A stretch of DNA of 64,000 nt from Liriodendron chinense (taxonomy: Eukaryota; Streptophyta; Magnoliopsida; Magnoliales; Magnoliaceae): the NCBI GenBank assembly GCA_003013855.2, contig PVNU02002803.1, positions 62,001-126,000 on the forward strand. The letters are read 5' to 3'. The notes under the pieces are model-generated. The model saw nothing but the letters and a program-made list of their open reading frames with translations. It was not told the DNA's origin and ran no database searches. Numbering within the stretch: position 1 is the first letter of the stretch; every line of letters starts with the position of its first letter. Of this stretch, positions 45,392 through 56,704 are shown piece by piece. The translations under genes and the position numbers were made by a program.

Positions 45392-47093
45392 CCAAGCCCT
45401 TCTTACTTCTTCTTCTTCCTTCCTCATCCACAATAGTGGATCCCCATCATAACTCAAGTGCGTCACCATGGGTAGTGTAGACGACGCTCCTCCCTTGTTC
45501 TTCAACCTAGATTTTCTATTAGATAAAGGCAAGGATTTTCCCTTCAAGCCAATATAGACCATGATTAATGTTAGATAAAGGTGTAATTTCTTAGATTCTT
45601 TATTGTTTATTGATATCTTAAGCTTGAATGCACGATCCATATTAGACCATGATTAATGTTAAATTTATGTTGAGATGATATTATGTGATGTTACGATTTC
45701 ATCTTTAGATGTATATGTGAGAAAGCATGTGTATTTTTTCACATTATTGTGAGAATTATGTGTTGATTTCTTTTATTTATATTTATATATGATTAAGATG
45801 GTTATAATGATGTATACATCATATAGATGATGATTTTCATGTGAATATTACACTTATGTACACCCTTGTCTCCATATTGATGAGATCAGTTGTTGTGAAA
45901 AGATGGGCCAATGAAAGGTGTCCATATTGAAAAGATGATCTTAGTATAACTATGTTTATGTGTTGAGTATTGCCAAGGGATCCTTGTGTTCACATAATGT
46001 TGGAATTGATCCATGTGTCGTATATATATATATATGTTTCCTTTGGTTGGTCACGTTGGAAATTAATGGCTATTCGTGAGACTTAGTTAGACTATAAGTG
46101 GGACAAGGAGTGGACATTAATCGTATATGTTATCTCATGAGCCGGGGTTGGTGCTACGAACACTAATCTCGTGCTGTCGACCTATGCTGGGCTGTTTACA
46201 ACTCCTCATAGTGACCATTAAGTTCTTTCAATATGGCTAGATGTAAAATTACTTAAATAAAGGTGAAACTAAAGTCATACATTCACTTGGCTCCATGTGG
46301 GTGTACGGAATTGAGAATATACTAGAGCGTCTTACTTCTCCCGTATATTGTCACATGTAGATTTGGGCTATGAGCGTCCCGTTTCTCACATGGTCGAGCA
46401 AAACTATGGGCTTATGCGTCCTAGGAACCTTTGGTGACTAGTGGCTAGCGTGAAGTCATAACATGGAGTCTTCCACTTCATGTATTATGATTTCTAGCCA
46501 GGGTGCCTTAGCCAGATCATGCATATCATGCATAGCATTAATAAGATTTCTCTTGGATGTTTTGGTCGATTATATTAATTATCATGCTTGCACTATCTCT
46601 ATGTTATTATTATCATAATTGTCTTAGAGGGATATTCCCCACTATGATAGCGTTTAACACTATCCAACCATATCTCAGATAATCCAGGTGAAGATCCAGT
46701 AAGTGAATCGAGCACTAAGGCGAGGTGTTCGAAGGTTTGTGGTAACAGATGATGGATGACGTAGCCAGAGCGGTGTCATAAAGACTTTATTTATTATGTG
46801 TTCTTAAAATAGTTTACTACTTTATTTCAAAATTGTAATAAGTCTTTCCTGGTAAAGACAAGAGTTAAATGTTTTAGTTGATATATTTTAAAGACATTTA
46901 TTGATAACTTAGTGTAGAAATTAATGGAATAAGATTACTTATCCTCCGTCATTGTGCTTGAATGCCACAAAGTATTAAATAAATGAATAATTAATAGAAT
47001 GTAAGGGAATTTATTCTTGGCGCATTCCAAATAACACCTGGGAACTCAGCTTATCGTAATATCCACGAGAGTCGAAAATCTCGGGGCGTTACA

Positions 47094-48383
47094 GCTGTCA
47101 TGCATCACTGTTGGTCACATTGAGCAATTAAGTGGTCAGATTCAACTGCCTCAAGGAATTGTACGCAAAGGATGAGGATTTCAAGGATGCATGGTTGAGG
47201 TGCCAAGAGGGTCACCCCGGTGACCTACATATGCAAGAATGGTTCCTCTTTAAGGGGAATCGACTATGCATCCCCAACAGTTTCCTCCATGACAAGATTA
47301 TTCTTGAGCTATATCTTGGTGGCCTTGGTGATCACCTTGGACGGGACAAGACCAGAGCTTTGGTGGAGGAGCGGTATTACTAGCCATAACTAGCTCATGA
47401 TGTGGGGAAAGCGGTGCAACGATGCCATGTTTGCCAAGCCTCTAAGGGACAATCACATAATACGGGTCTCTACACTCTGTTACTCGTGCCCGATAGCCCT
47501 TGGGAAGATTTATCTATGGACTTCGTATTGCGTCTCCCACAAACACAACGCGGCATGGATTCCGTGTTCATGGTGGCAGACAAATTCTCCAAGATGGCAC
47601 ACTTCATTCCCTATAAGAAGATGTTTAATGCAATACACGTGACAACTTTATTCTTCAAGGAGATTGTACGGTTACATGGGATTTTAAAGACAATCACTTC
47701 AGACCGGAACACAAAGTTCGTTAGCGACCTTGTGGAATCGGTTCGGCACACAACTCAAATTCAGTAGTGCCTACCATCCACAGACAGATGGGCAAACTGA
47801 CGTCATGAACCACACATTAGGGAATCTCATCCATTGTATTTTAGGAGACAAGCAGAAATAATGGGACATGGCCCTAGCTCAAGCAAAGTTTGCATTTAAC
47901 AATATGGTAAACCACTCGATAGGGAAATCTCTATTTTAAATTGTCTATGGGAGAGTGTCACGCCACACACTTGATTTGGTCCCACTGCCCAAAATTCTAG
48001 GTATGAGTATTGTTGTTGATCACATGGAGGACCGGATCATGGATATTCATGAGGATTCGAAACAAGTTACAGGCTTCAAACGAAAGTACAAGGAAGATGC
48101 CGATAAACATCAACGCCTCAAGGTGTTTGAATTCGGTGATCAACTGATGGTTCATCTACGTAAAGAGTGATTTCCTACTGGGACCTACAACAAATTGAAG
48201 CACAAGAAGATTAGCCCGATACCGATAATCCGCAAGATCAATGACAATGTCTACGTTGTTGATCTCTCGGATGACATGGAGATATCAAGGACTTTCAACG
48301 TGGTAAATATGTACGAGTATCATGACCCAAAGCTGGACGAGAACTTGATGTCGAGTTCTTTCAAAGTGGAGAGGAATGATTTA
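47094..48383 (+). pseudogene. gypsy 2 integrase
   Basis: 'FNCLKELYAKDEDFKDAW' leads into the zinc domain: 'GDHLGRDKT' and the Cys pair in 'RCHVCQASKG'. The first zinc His is replaced ('LYLGG' where 'HGGG' is usual). Core: 'MDFVLRLPQTQRGMDSVF' (first Asp), 'ITSDRNTKF' (second Asp), and 'YHPQTDGQTDVMN' where Asp replaces the catalytic Glu. The C-terminus 'YNKLKHKKISPIPIIRKIND' with 'SRTFNVVNMYEY' reaches 48386. Stops and shifts occur. Confidence 0.8.
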
Positions 48384-49101
48384 TAGCGAGTGGCCGACTA
48401 TTACATGGCCCAGATGGACCAAACGAAGATCGGTCAGGGTCGGAAGCGATCAGGACTGTCAGGACCATAAAATGGTCATATCTCGCGATCCGAATGAATT
48501 TCAGGGCATATAATATATGATTTTGAGGTAGCTCAAGCTACTTTAACCACCCAACCCGGTTAAGCCGGGTTGCCCATGTCGGAATCGTGATATTCGACCA
48601 GATCAATGGTCATTAACTTAGTTTTATTTCAATTTTACTATTTATACTAAGTTTTATTTCAATCATAACTTTTGATCCATAGGGTTTTAGAGTTTATGCC
48701 CAACATGAAAAGGGCTTAGAATAATTAGAAGAACAATGTGGTTGGACCTGTTTGAAAACTTTCTATTTTTTGTTGAAACCCATGAGTTTTAGTAGGATTG
48801 AGAGACTTCTATAAATAGTAAGTTTACTATTTATAGTAAGTTGCATTTTTTGGGTGTTTTAGTTTGAGTTGAAGTCTGAAACTTCTACCTAGATTTAGTT
48901 TCTTATTTAAAGCATTGTAGTCATGTTAATTTTCATTCAATCTATTATTACGAATTTTCTTAGATTTATTTCCTATTTTCTCTTGTTTTCCCTCGTGGAT
49001 TCAAGGAAGTCTGGTTAGGGATTCCAGAAGGCCTTGTGGACTCAAGGTATTTATTCGATTAGACAGACAGTGATCGGCCTGATCACGCCCTCCCTACGTC
49101 A
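48384..49101 (+). mobile_element. gypsy 2 3' LTR
   Basis: 718 bp, starting TAGCGAG and ending CTACGTCA. The match to 37096-37821 is close, including TATA box CTATAAATAG near 48810. A weak purine tract (AGTGGAGAGGAATG) precedes it. Confidence 0.88.
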
Positions 49102-49185
49102 TATTTGCACCATATTAGACTGATTAATAATGAAATAACTTGAAATTTCATGATATTTGTTACAACTAAACACTCCCAAAACCTT

Positions 49186-49519
49186 TAGAGAAAATCTTTT
49201 TTGTTACGGTTTCTCAAAAGGAACATGAAATCTTGAGGGATATACCCACAATGCATTTCTTCTGTTTCTATTCAATATAAAAGATACTTAAGATTTAGCT
49301 TAGCTTAAAAAAAAAAAAAAAAAATCTTTAGTGACACTAGCTAACAAGGTTTAAAGTCCTTGTATAACCACAACAGCTTAAAACAGTCAAGGGCCTAATG
49401 TGTTATGAGGCTATATGGTGGTTGCTATGGTAGATACTTTTGTAATAAATTTTTTTGTTAAAAATTATTTTTAATGATTTTGGATATTCAGAACTAAGAT
49501 ATTAGGTGGAGACTAGTGA
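49186..49519. other. Unassigned AT-rich DNA
   Basis: Contains an A18 run near 49306-49323. No frame or recognised element is present. Confidence 0.4.
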
Positions 49520-50412
49520 ATGGTATTTGTTGACTTGGAGTTGCCACTAGCTGATGTACTCATAATCTACAGTTGGCTAGACACCATAGAATCACAATGA
49601 GCTAGGGAGTTGAGGATTCTCTTATTTAAATAACTCATGCAGTTGGTCTGTGATTGGGAATTTTGAGTAGAGGCCTCAGTGACAAAGAAGGAAGGGGTTA
49701 GGCACCCTTCTCTACCCATACAAGTTCGCGATCTCTAGTTTATAAGATTTAGGATTCTTTTGGGATTTCAAGCTCCATTTTATTGCTTGACTCAATCGCG
49801 GACAAGATGCAATATCAAGAAGGATTATTACTCAACTTTGATCACAATCGAGGAGACGACATTGCTTAACTACGACCATGACCGAAGAGACAGTTATTAC
49901 ACAAAAAGTAAGAGAAACCAATTCTTGATTTCGTTATGCCAGGATCCAATTCTCGACAAGACATAAACCATACTTCGGGAGGATCAATAAATGAAAATTG
50001 CAGCAGGGGCATATGAGAAAGGAGTTGTTGCAATGTAAAAGTAAATGAATTAATAAAGTTACAGGAGAATCACATCGAGTGACCGTGCACTAGAGAGATG
50101 TAAGAAAGGAAATCAGAGACCCAACACTCTTCTGTAGATGAGGTGAAGGGAATCCTAACCCTACTCTGCAAAATCTGGATTGTCTGAAAGACTCAGATTG
50201 GTTGGATGTTGGGTTTGGTTGGCTTGAATTGTTTGGATATAGGGCTTGGATGGATAAAGTAAATGGCTTGGATGTGTAGGATGGCTTGGATAAATCACTT
50301 AAATGGCTTGGATGTGCAGGATGGCTTGGGAGTGTAGGATGGCTTGGATGCTCTCTCCCTCAATCTCTCTTCCTCTCTCCTTTCCGGAGATTTTGTGTTA
50401 TGAAAGGTTGTG

Positions 50413-50877
50413 TGTGAATCTAAAACATAATGTGGAATAATCGGATCGTCTATCCATCAACAATGGAGATTCCATACTGTAATCTTAAAGCCATACCTGA
50501 TTGGGAAGACATTCCCGACGCCGTCGTGTTTTCGAAAAGAACTCTTGGTCTTCCGCACCTTACACCTTTAGGAGAAACACTCAATGGGACTAGGGTTTTC
50601 TCTTGTATGTTGGTGAGGGAACCAAGACATATATTTATAAGAAAGAGGGCCAGAGAAGCTTACCCATCACACTTCTCTCCTCTAGGGTCTCCACACCGTA
50701 GGTTTCTATATCAAGCTTAATAACCGCGTATAGGCAACATGGTTCAAGCGTCCCGCCCCAAACCTATTTATAATGATCACAACTATAGTGGGGCCCACTG
50801 AATCGCTCAATCTGAATAATCCAACGGTCATGATCTAAACTGATGATCATGTGTGGCCCACCTAATGGAGTCTTACA
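50413..50877 (-). mobile_element. copia 2 3' LTR
   Basis: 465 bp on the minus strand from TGTAAGACTCC to GATTCACA. Next to it (50878-50890) the minus strand reads CAAGTGGGAGAA, the polypurine tract. Confidence 0.9.
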
Positions 50878-50989
50878 TTCTCCCACTTGGGCTACACTGA
50901 TCTCTGAAAGAAAACAAAACATTTTATTTTATTTTGTGAAAAATAATTTTTATAAAATGCATTTGTTTCAAAAATTCCTAATGGGCGCC

Positions 50990-51759
50990 CTACTGATTTC
51001 AAAACAATACCGTTGGATAATTATGAGCAACGCTTGTCAGATCCGGTCCATCAAGACCACTGATATTGAATTATGGTAGTCGACACAACATTTAATATTT
51101 GTCGAAGTGTGACGAATCACAATCACAAATACCAATAGCCTTAACGACATGGATCAATGATATGGGGTGTGGTATGAGGATTACACGTCTAATGTGATCA
51201 TACGTGCTTATCTTCAAGTGGTCCTTCTGAACATGTCTCCAAGACACAAACCAAATTCTTGCCTGCTCAAAACTGAATGTGCACGCTGAAGGAGAAACAA
51301 GATATAAAATGAATAACAGAATCGTCAAAATGAGATCTCCAATGTCTATACCTGAATCGGATCAAACTGAAGCTCCCACTAATCCAATATTTCTTTGGGT
51401 CACCAAATCCCATGAAAGACAAATGTCTCCAAAGTTACGTGACAAACTGACCTTTAAGGAGTAGATCCATCATCATCTGCTTCATGCAAATGAGTTATAT
51501 AGACATTAGACAATTCTGTACTGAATAAAACTTGCAGCCATATTGCCTCATGCGTAGGCTTAAGAGAAGCTACATATTCCACTTTCATCGTAGATGAAGC
51601 AGCCAAACCATGTCACGTTTTTCATAGTATTATTTCATTATGAAAATGTAGCTCGCAATGGAACTCTCGCTGAAGGCAGCTAACAAAATCTGCATTTGTA
51701 TATCTAACCAGCTCTAAATGGTCAGACCTTATACATGTGAGTGCGAAGTCCTTTGTCCT
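50990..51759 (-). pseudogene. copia 2 RNase H remnant
   Basis: On the minus strand, scattered blocks of the copia RNase H follow the RT: a 'GLRTHMYKV' lead, a 'GYTDADFAG'-like block with stops and a damaged serine/glutamate region. It is heavily shifted and recognisable mainly by position. Confidence 0.5.
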
Positions 51760-52689
51760 TTACAAGTAGCGCAATGCTTTCTTAACTATCCAATGGTTCA
51801 TACTTGGATTGTTAAGGTACCTGCACAACATTCCAACCATAAAAGCAATATCCGGACTTGTACAAACTTGAGCATACATGATGCTCCCTACCGCTGACGC
51901 ATACAGAATGGCTTTCATCTTGTCCTTCTCTAAGTCATTCTTAGGACACTGAAATTGACCAAATTTGTCACCTTTTACAATAGGTGCTTGGCCAGGAGCA
52001 CAACCTTGCATGCCAAACATTTTGAGAACCCTATCAATATAGGCCCTATGCGACAGGCCAAGTAATCCACGTGATCTGTCTCGGCTAATCTGAATGCCGA
52101 TGACAAAGGAGGCATCACCAAGATCTTTCATCTCAAAATTTTGAGATAGAAATTTCTTAGTCTCACGCAACAATCCAATATCACTACTGGCCAATAAAAT
52201 GTCGTCAACATACAAGACCAAAATGATAAACTTACTCCCACTGATTTTCACATATATGCACTCATCCGCAGTGTTTTCAATTAAAGCATATGAGGAAACA
52301 ACTTCATGAAACTTTAGGTATCACTGTCATGATGCCTGTTTCAACCCATAAATGGATTTCTTAAGTTTGCAGACCAGATGTTCTGAGCTTTTGGCTTTAA
52401 AACCTTCTGTCTGCAACATATATACGTTCTCCACTAGATCTCCATTGAGAAACGCAGTTTTCGCGTCCATTTGATGTAGCTCCAGATCCATATGAGCTAC
52501 AAGAGCCATAATGATCCCAAAGGAGTCTTTCTTAGATACTAGTGAGAAAGTATCCTTAAAGTCAATGCCCTCACGCTGAGTGAAACCCTTTACACCTAGT
52601 CTGGCTTTATACCTTTCGATATTGCCCTTAGAGTCCCGTTCGGTTTTAAATACCCATTTGCAACCAATCGGCCTAATCCCTTCAGGCAA
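51760..52689 (-). pseudogene. copia 2 reverse transcriptase
   Basis: Two open parts (52689-52327 and 52251-51760) with a stop and small break between. The first reads 'PIGCKWVFKTERDSKGNIE', 'RYKARLGVKGFTQREGIDF' and 'MDAKTAFLNGDL', ending 'SIYGLKQAS'. The second reads 'VLYVDDILLASSD', the intact catalytic Asp pair, then 'FEMKDLGDASFVIGIQI' and 'MKAILYASAVGSIMYAQ'. This is the standard copia RT order. Confidence 0.9.
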
Positions 52690-52752
52690 TTTAACAAGGT
52701 CTCAAACTTTGTTGTCCTTCATGGATTTCAATTCATCCTTCATGACATCGAA

Positions 52753-53199
52753 CTAATGAGAAGAATTTACACTTTGTTCGACCTGTGAAAGGGATACAGG
52801 ATCCTTTTCAACCCCAATGTCAAACTCATGCTCCTGCAAATAGATGATGTAATAATCTGGTATTACAGATCTTCTCTCTCTATGAGATCGTCTTAATGGC
52901 TCATTATTTTGAATTGGGTTTTCCATTTCCTCATCAGTGAGTTGTATTTGAGGTTGTACATGGTCATCCATAGGGATCTCAGGGTCCACTGCTGGACGGA
53001 CAACCATGCTACTCTGAATGATTGTGGTGGGAATCACAATCCGCTCTTCCTCAAATACAATATCTCTTAAATTTGTGCTCCCACTATCTTCAGTGTTCTC
53101 AATAAACCTAACATTCCCAGTCTCAATGACTCTCATGGAATATGATGGACAATAAATCTGAATCCTTTTGATCTTTCTAAGTATCCAATAAGGAAGCAA
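52753..53199 (-). pseudogene. copia 2 integrase-RT linker
   Basis: A 148-codon frame that reads 'GNVRFIENTED' (integrase C-terminal end), an acidic Pro/Gln linker, and 'RRSHRERRSVIPDYYIIYL', the typical 'RRS.R.R..P.YY' entry to copia RT. It lies upstream of RT in sense. Confidence 0.75.
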
Positions 53200-53303
53200 C
53201 TAACAGTTCTAGGGTCAAGTTTTCTTTCATGCGGGTTATACAATTTGGCTTCTGTAGGACAACCCCAAACATAAAATTATCGTAGACTAGACTTTCGCCC
53301 TGT

Positions 53304-53588
53304 CTACAATTCATATGGAGTTTTCATTACAGCCTTACTTGGGACCCTATTAAGGATGTGCACGGCCATTTTTTTATCCTTAGAAATGAGCCATGCTTTA
53401 AATCCTTCACAATCCTTCTTCTGATGACCAAGCTTATTACAGAAGAAGTAGCCATCATTAGGACCCTTTCTTTTCTTCTTAAATTTTTTTTCAGACTTAG
53501 GCTGATTGCCACCCGCAGGACCCGTAGAACTTTTACCTAAAGTGTGCTTTCTTTTCTTATTTCTTTTTCGTCCTTGACCAGATGTCAC
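53304..53588 (-). pseudogene. copia 2 zinc-knuckle to integrase fusion (deletion product)
   Basis: A 94-codon frame: Lys-rich tail of gag, a degraded knuckle (YFFCNKLGHQKKDC, first Cys lost), 'AWLISK', then at once 'HILNRVPSKAVMKTPYEL', a block from the end of the integrase core. Protease, GAG-pre-integrase and most of integrase have been deleted in one step, and the joint is in frame. Confidence 0.8.
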
Positions 53589-53600
53589 TAGGTGCGCACT

Positions 53601-54215
53601 TTATGTCTTACTCGACCTTCTGAGTCTCTCTTCCTCCTGAACGCACTGAGATATCAGTTCATTCAATGTCCACTTTTCCTTTTGAGTATTATAGCTGATT
53701 TGGAATTGACTGAACTGTGGAAGGAGGGAGTTCAGAACCAAGAAAATCAGGAGTTCATCCTCAATCTTAAGGTCTAATGTGCGGATTTTAGCCACCATAT
53801 CAGACAATCCACCAATGTACTCCCTGATATTTCCTTGACCGGTATAGGTGGCTTGAGTCAATTTATTTAAAAGTGAACTCAGCTCAGCTTTATCCCATTT
53901 CTGAAATCGTTTTCCTATTTCAGTCAAAAAATCTTTAGCTTTCTCAGTGTCGGGCATGACACCCTGCATGGTCTCAGAAATCGAGTTCTTTATGATCTTG
54001 AGACACATCTTATTTGACTTGGTCCAGGCCTTGAAGTGAGCCTTTCCTGATTCCGTACTAGAGTCAGTTGGAATGGGAGGCTCTACTTCCTCCAGGGCCA
54101 GGTCCAAGTCCATGCAACCTAGGACTATTTCAACGGACGACTTCCATTTTGAATAATTGGACCCAGTAAGCAAAAGTATGGAATTGAATTGGGTTGGAAT
54201 ATTGGAAAAAGTCAT
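53601..54215 (-). CDS. copia 2 Gag polyprotein, open frame
   Basis: An intact 204-codon frame starting at ATG 54215. It reads 'LLTGSNYSKWKSSVEIVLG' (Gag N-terminal block), 'AHFKAWTKSNKMCLKIIKN', 'KLTQATYTGQGNIREYIGG' and 'VLNSLLPQFSQFQISYNTQ', the UBN2-type copia gag. It ends shortly before the knuckle-bearing frame at 53588. It is the only long transposon gene in the window without a stop, so particle-forming Gag could in principle still be made, without the knuckle. Expression is not shown. Confidence 0.85.
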   Translation of the reverse strand: MTFSNIPTQFNSILLLTGSNYSKWKSSVEIVLGCMDLDLALEEVEPPIPTDSSTESGKAHFKAWTKSNKMCLKIIKNSISETMQGVMPDTEKAKDFLTEIGKRFQKWDKAELSSLLNKLTQATYTGQGNIREYIGGLSDMVAKIRTLDLKIEDELLIFLVLNSLLPQFSQFQISYNTQKEKWTLNELISQCVQEEERLRRSSKT

Positions 54216-56688
54216 AGCTGGACATTCAAAGCATAAAACTCACATTAATAAATAAGTCCCATATAATAATGCATAAATATAAACCACAAATATCATGCAT
54301 GTATGTTCATTCGATTGATTTGGGCCTTCAATCAAATGGCCCAGAATGATGATGGGCCATAATCATCAAAATCTGGCAAGAGCCCAGCGTATCATCACAA
54401 TTCCTCCTTTGGGTGAAATTGTAACATACAGGAGGCTCTACTAAACATGAAGCTGATCTATGCTAGTGAAATAAATCTAAGACATCCATCACCTTTGGGT
54501 GAAATGAATCTCTCATACCTATATCACCATCACCAATCACTTCATCCCGCTCACACCCAGCCAAAAGATGATACTTCTTTGTTCTGACCACCGCTCGCCT
54601 GGGTATGAACGCAACTGAATGCAATCCTATAATGGAGGGTTACTGAATTCCAAGTACAGAAGTCTAGAAGTACAAATCGTTGCCAATTGAGGTCACTTTG
54701 GTGGCTAACACAATAAGCTTCAATCCCACTTCCAGACCCAAGGATTGCTACATGGTTCTGCCCACAACGGACCACACTGCAGGAGTTCTGATTCAGCTAA
54801 AAATATGGTTGATATTGACCGCCTATAGGCTAAAACTTTTTTTTTTTAAACTGAATGACGGATGGATTAGGCTTAATGGTCAACCCTGAATATCAACCAT
54901 GAAGAATGGGTAATGGCCCTATTTTAGGCAAAATCAAAACTCAATAGGTATAACCATATTAAGTAAATTATTTAGGCCATCTACAAGGCAAAACCCACAA
55001 ACCATTAACATTTAATTTAGGTTTTATATGCACTAAAAGGATGGCCCAAGGTTGGGCCCATAATGGGCATCAAATAGAGCCTATAATTGGGCTTGATTCG
55101 ACAAGTAATATATAGGTACAAAGCCCAGCCCATGGAAAATTCCATAAACAACTCCAGTTGGGTCCAATACCTAAAACATATATGAAGTGAAACCATAGTA
55201 GGCCTAGTGGTGGGTCATATAAATCATACAAGATAGGCCCAACAGGCCAATAAACAGGCCCATACTACAGGGATGTGCGAGCCCACGTCCATAAGGCCCA
55301 GTTCCAAATTTATAAATCCAATATATCCAACAGAAGATTTGGGCCCTGGACCCTTATGAGCAAGCCTAACATAAAGTCCAAATGCAGTGGACCTTATTAA
55401 GCACGGCCAGAACATGCCGCCTCTGTTCTGCAGAATTTCCAAAAACAAGAAACCCATGTTATTGCCAAAAACCCTTTTTAGAAATCACCCTCCAAACCCT
55501 AGCCACCGCCCACCATTGCCCGCTGAATCCGGCTGTCGCACAACAGCGATCAGACATGCAGGGATGCCGGGTCTGATTTCAGCGATCAGCCTTCACACGA
55601 CAGTCGGAGAAGAGGCTTTCTTCTCAAAATTGGCAACTGTCGCCCCTCCTTTTCAACCATATACCCACCTCCATGAAGAACAGCGATCGCACACCAGAAT
55701 CGGTGGCTGCAATCGCTGATATCGGTCATTTGGAGTTGCAGATGGAGGTGGTTGCCGCCGTTAATGGCCGCCTGAGTGGACGTTGGAAGAGGAAGACAGG
55801 CGGAGACATGGCAGAATTGCGCCGATCCTGAATCGCCGATCCTGGAGGCGAGATTGTCGCTACTCCATGTTACCGAAAAACATGGCAGAACTGCACCGAT
55901 CTTCCCCAAAAATGGCAATCTCCATCTTCCCCAAAAACGCATCCCCGAATCCTAACCCTTCCACAATTTCCCAAACTACAGCAACGATTGCTGCTGCCAA
56001 TCAAGGTCGCGGAGGCGATTGGAGATGATAATGGCAGCCCACAACGTTGCTACCAAGTCCTCTGTCAACAACGGCGAAGGTTGATGGACATGGCTGCCCA
56101 GATAGACGTTGGAAGACGAAAACGCAGAGGGGCAGCGTTGGTTTTTTTTTAAAAAATATTTCTTGAAATCAAGGCCTGCTGTCGATCAAAGATTGGGCCT
56201 CCACCCTGACTGCCAACCCTCAGAAGCATATGAAGATCACGATCATGAGCCATAGTGGCCAACGCCCAATCACGGCTACTGCCGCTGTTGGCAGACGCTT
56301 ATGATCAGCGAGCCTTCCTCCATAGCTATTGGTGCATGAAACAGGGCTAGGGTTTGGTGACTATGGGTGTTAAGGATAGTGGTCTGAAACGAACTGGATT
56401 TGGGCTAAGGTTTTGGGATTGTCGGACTGCACATACTAGGAACTTTCCCAATCCACATACGGGCAAGCACAACGCTCATCGGATTCTGGCGGTACAACCC
56501 TATTTCCACTGGTTTTCTGATTGTGGCAACAACTGATTGTTCATGGCCATAGGGCGATGTGCCGGCCACCAACACATCAATGTAAACAGTCACAGATCCG
56601 GTTTGGCAATTTTGCTATAATTCCAATCAGGAAAGCTATAGAGGAGAAAACCCCAACTCATTGTAAATCTCTCAAATCGATGCATAGT
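54216..56688 (-). other. Long leader of copia 2
   Basis: About 2.5 kb between the primer site and gag, with no frame recognised as a retroelement gene. The part from about 55380 to 56130 is GC-richer and has a 118-codon minus frame (55942-55586) of no recognised family. It may be a captured or inserted piece, or simply a long untranslated leader. Confidence 0.5.
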
Positions 56689-56703
56689 AGGCTCTAATAC
56701 CAA
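56689..56703 (-). promoter_or_regulatory. copia 2 primer binding site
   Basis: On the minus strand TTGGTATTAGAGCCT follows the LTR end GATTCACAG. It matches the initiator Met tRNA complement with one change. Confidence 0.85.
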
Positions 56704-56704
56704 C

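Larger units (their letters stand above)
41024..47093 (+). mobile_element. Solo LTR F (gypsy 1-related), itself split by LTR C1
   Basis: Starts TGTAACGCCCCGG and ends CTCGGGGCGTTACA, an inverted pair like that of gypsy 1's LTR. Flanks GTTGT (41019-41023) and GCTGT (47094-47098) are a target duplication with one mismatch. Without LTR C1 it measures 3165 bp. A segment at 46150-46210 resembles gypsy 1's LTR at 13530-13580. A (GA)n run occurs near 45360. It sits at the RNase H/integrase boundary of gypsy 2. Confidence 0.88.
37096..49101 (+). mobile_element. Full-length Ty3/gypsy element (gypsy 2), interrupted by LTR F
   Basis: LTRs at 37096-37821 and 48384-49101, a perfect target duplication TATTT (37091-37095 and 49102-49106), a Met-tRNA-like primer site, and gag, protease, RT, RNase H and integrase in gypsy order. 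Without LTR F the element is about 5.9 kb. Several stops and shifts in every gene show it is no longer autonomous. Motifs such as 'MDSVFMVADKFSKMAHFIP' and the 'SRTFNV' tail point to a chromovirus-like lineage, not resolved further. Confidence 0.9.
36997..49185. mobile_element. MITE with duplicated interior, split by gypsy 2
   Basis: The left part (about 36997-37095) has 'gggtttgtttgcaccaaat', 'atcatgaaatttc' and a 60-bp stretch ending 'ttgaaatttcatgatattt'. The right part (49102-49185) repeats that stretch and ends 'gttacaactaaacactccc', an imperfect inverse of the left end. The ~60-bp stretch on both sides of gypsy 2 is far longer than the 5-bp target duplicate (TATTT), so it was a tandem duplication already present in the MITE. 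The family is not identified. Confidence 0.5.

Noticed and set aside
55586..55942. 118-codon minus frame in the copia 2 leader as a gene
   Set aside because: No recognisable domain and no clear start context. The plus strand is also open over part of it (55387-55719), which suggests base composition instead of coding. Kept only as part of the leader observation.
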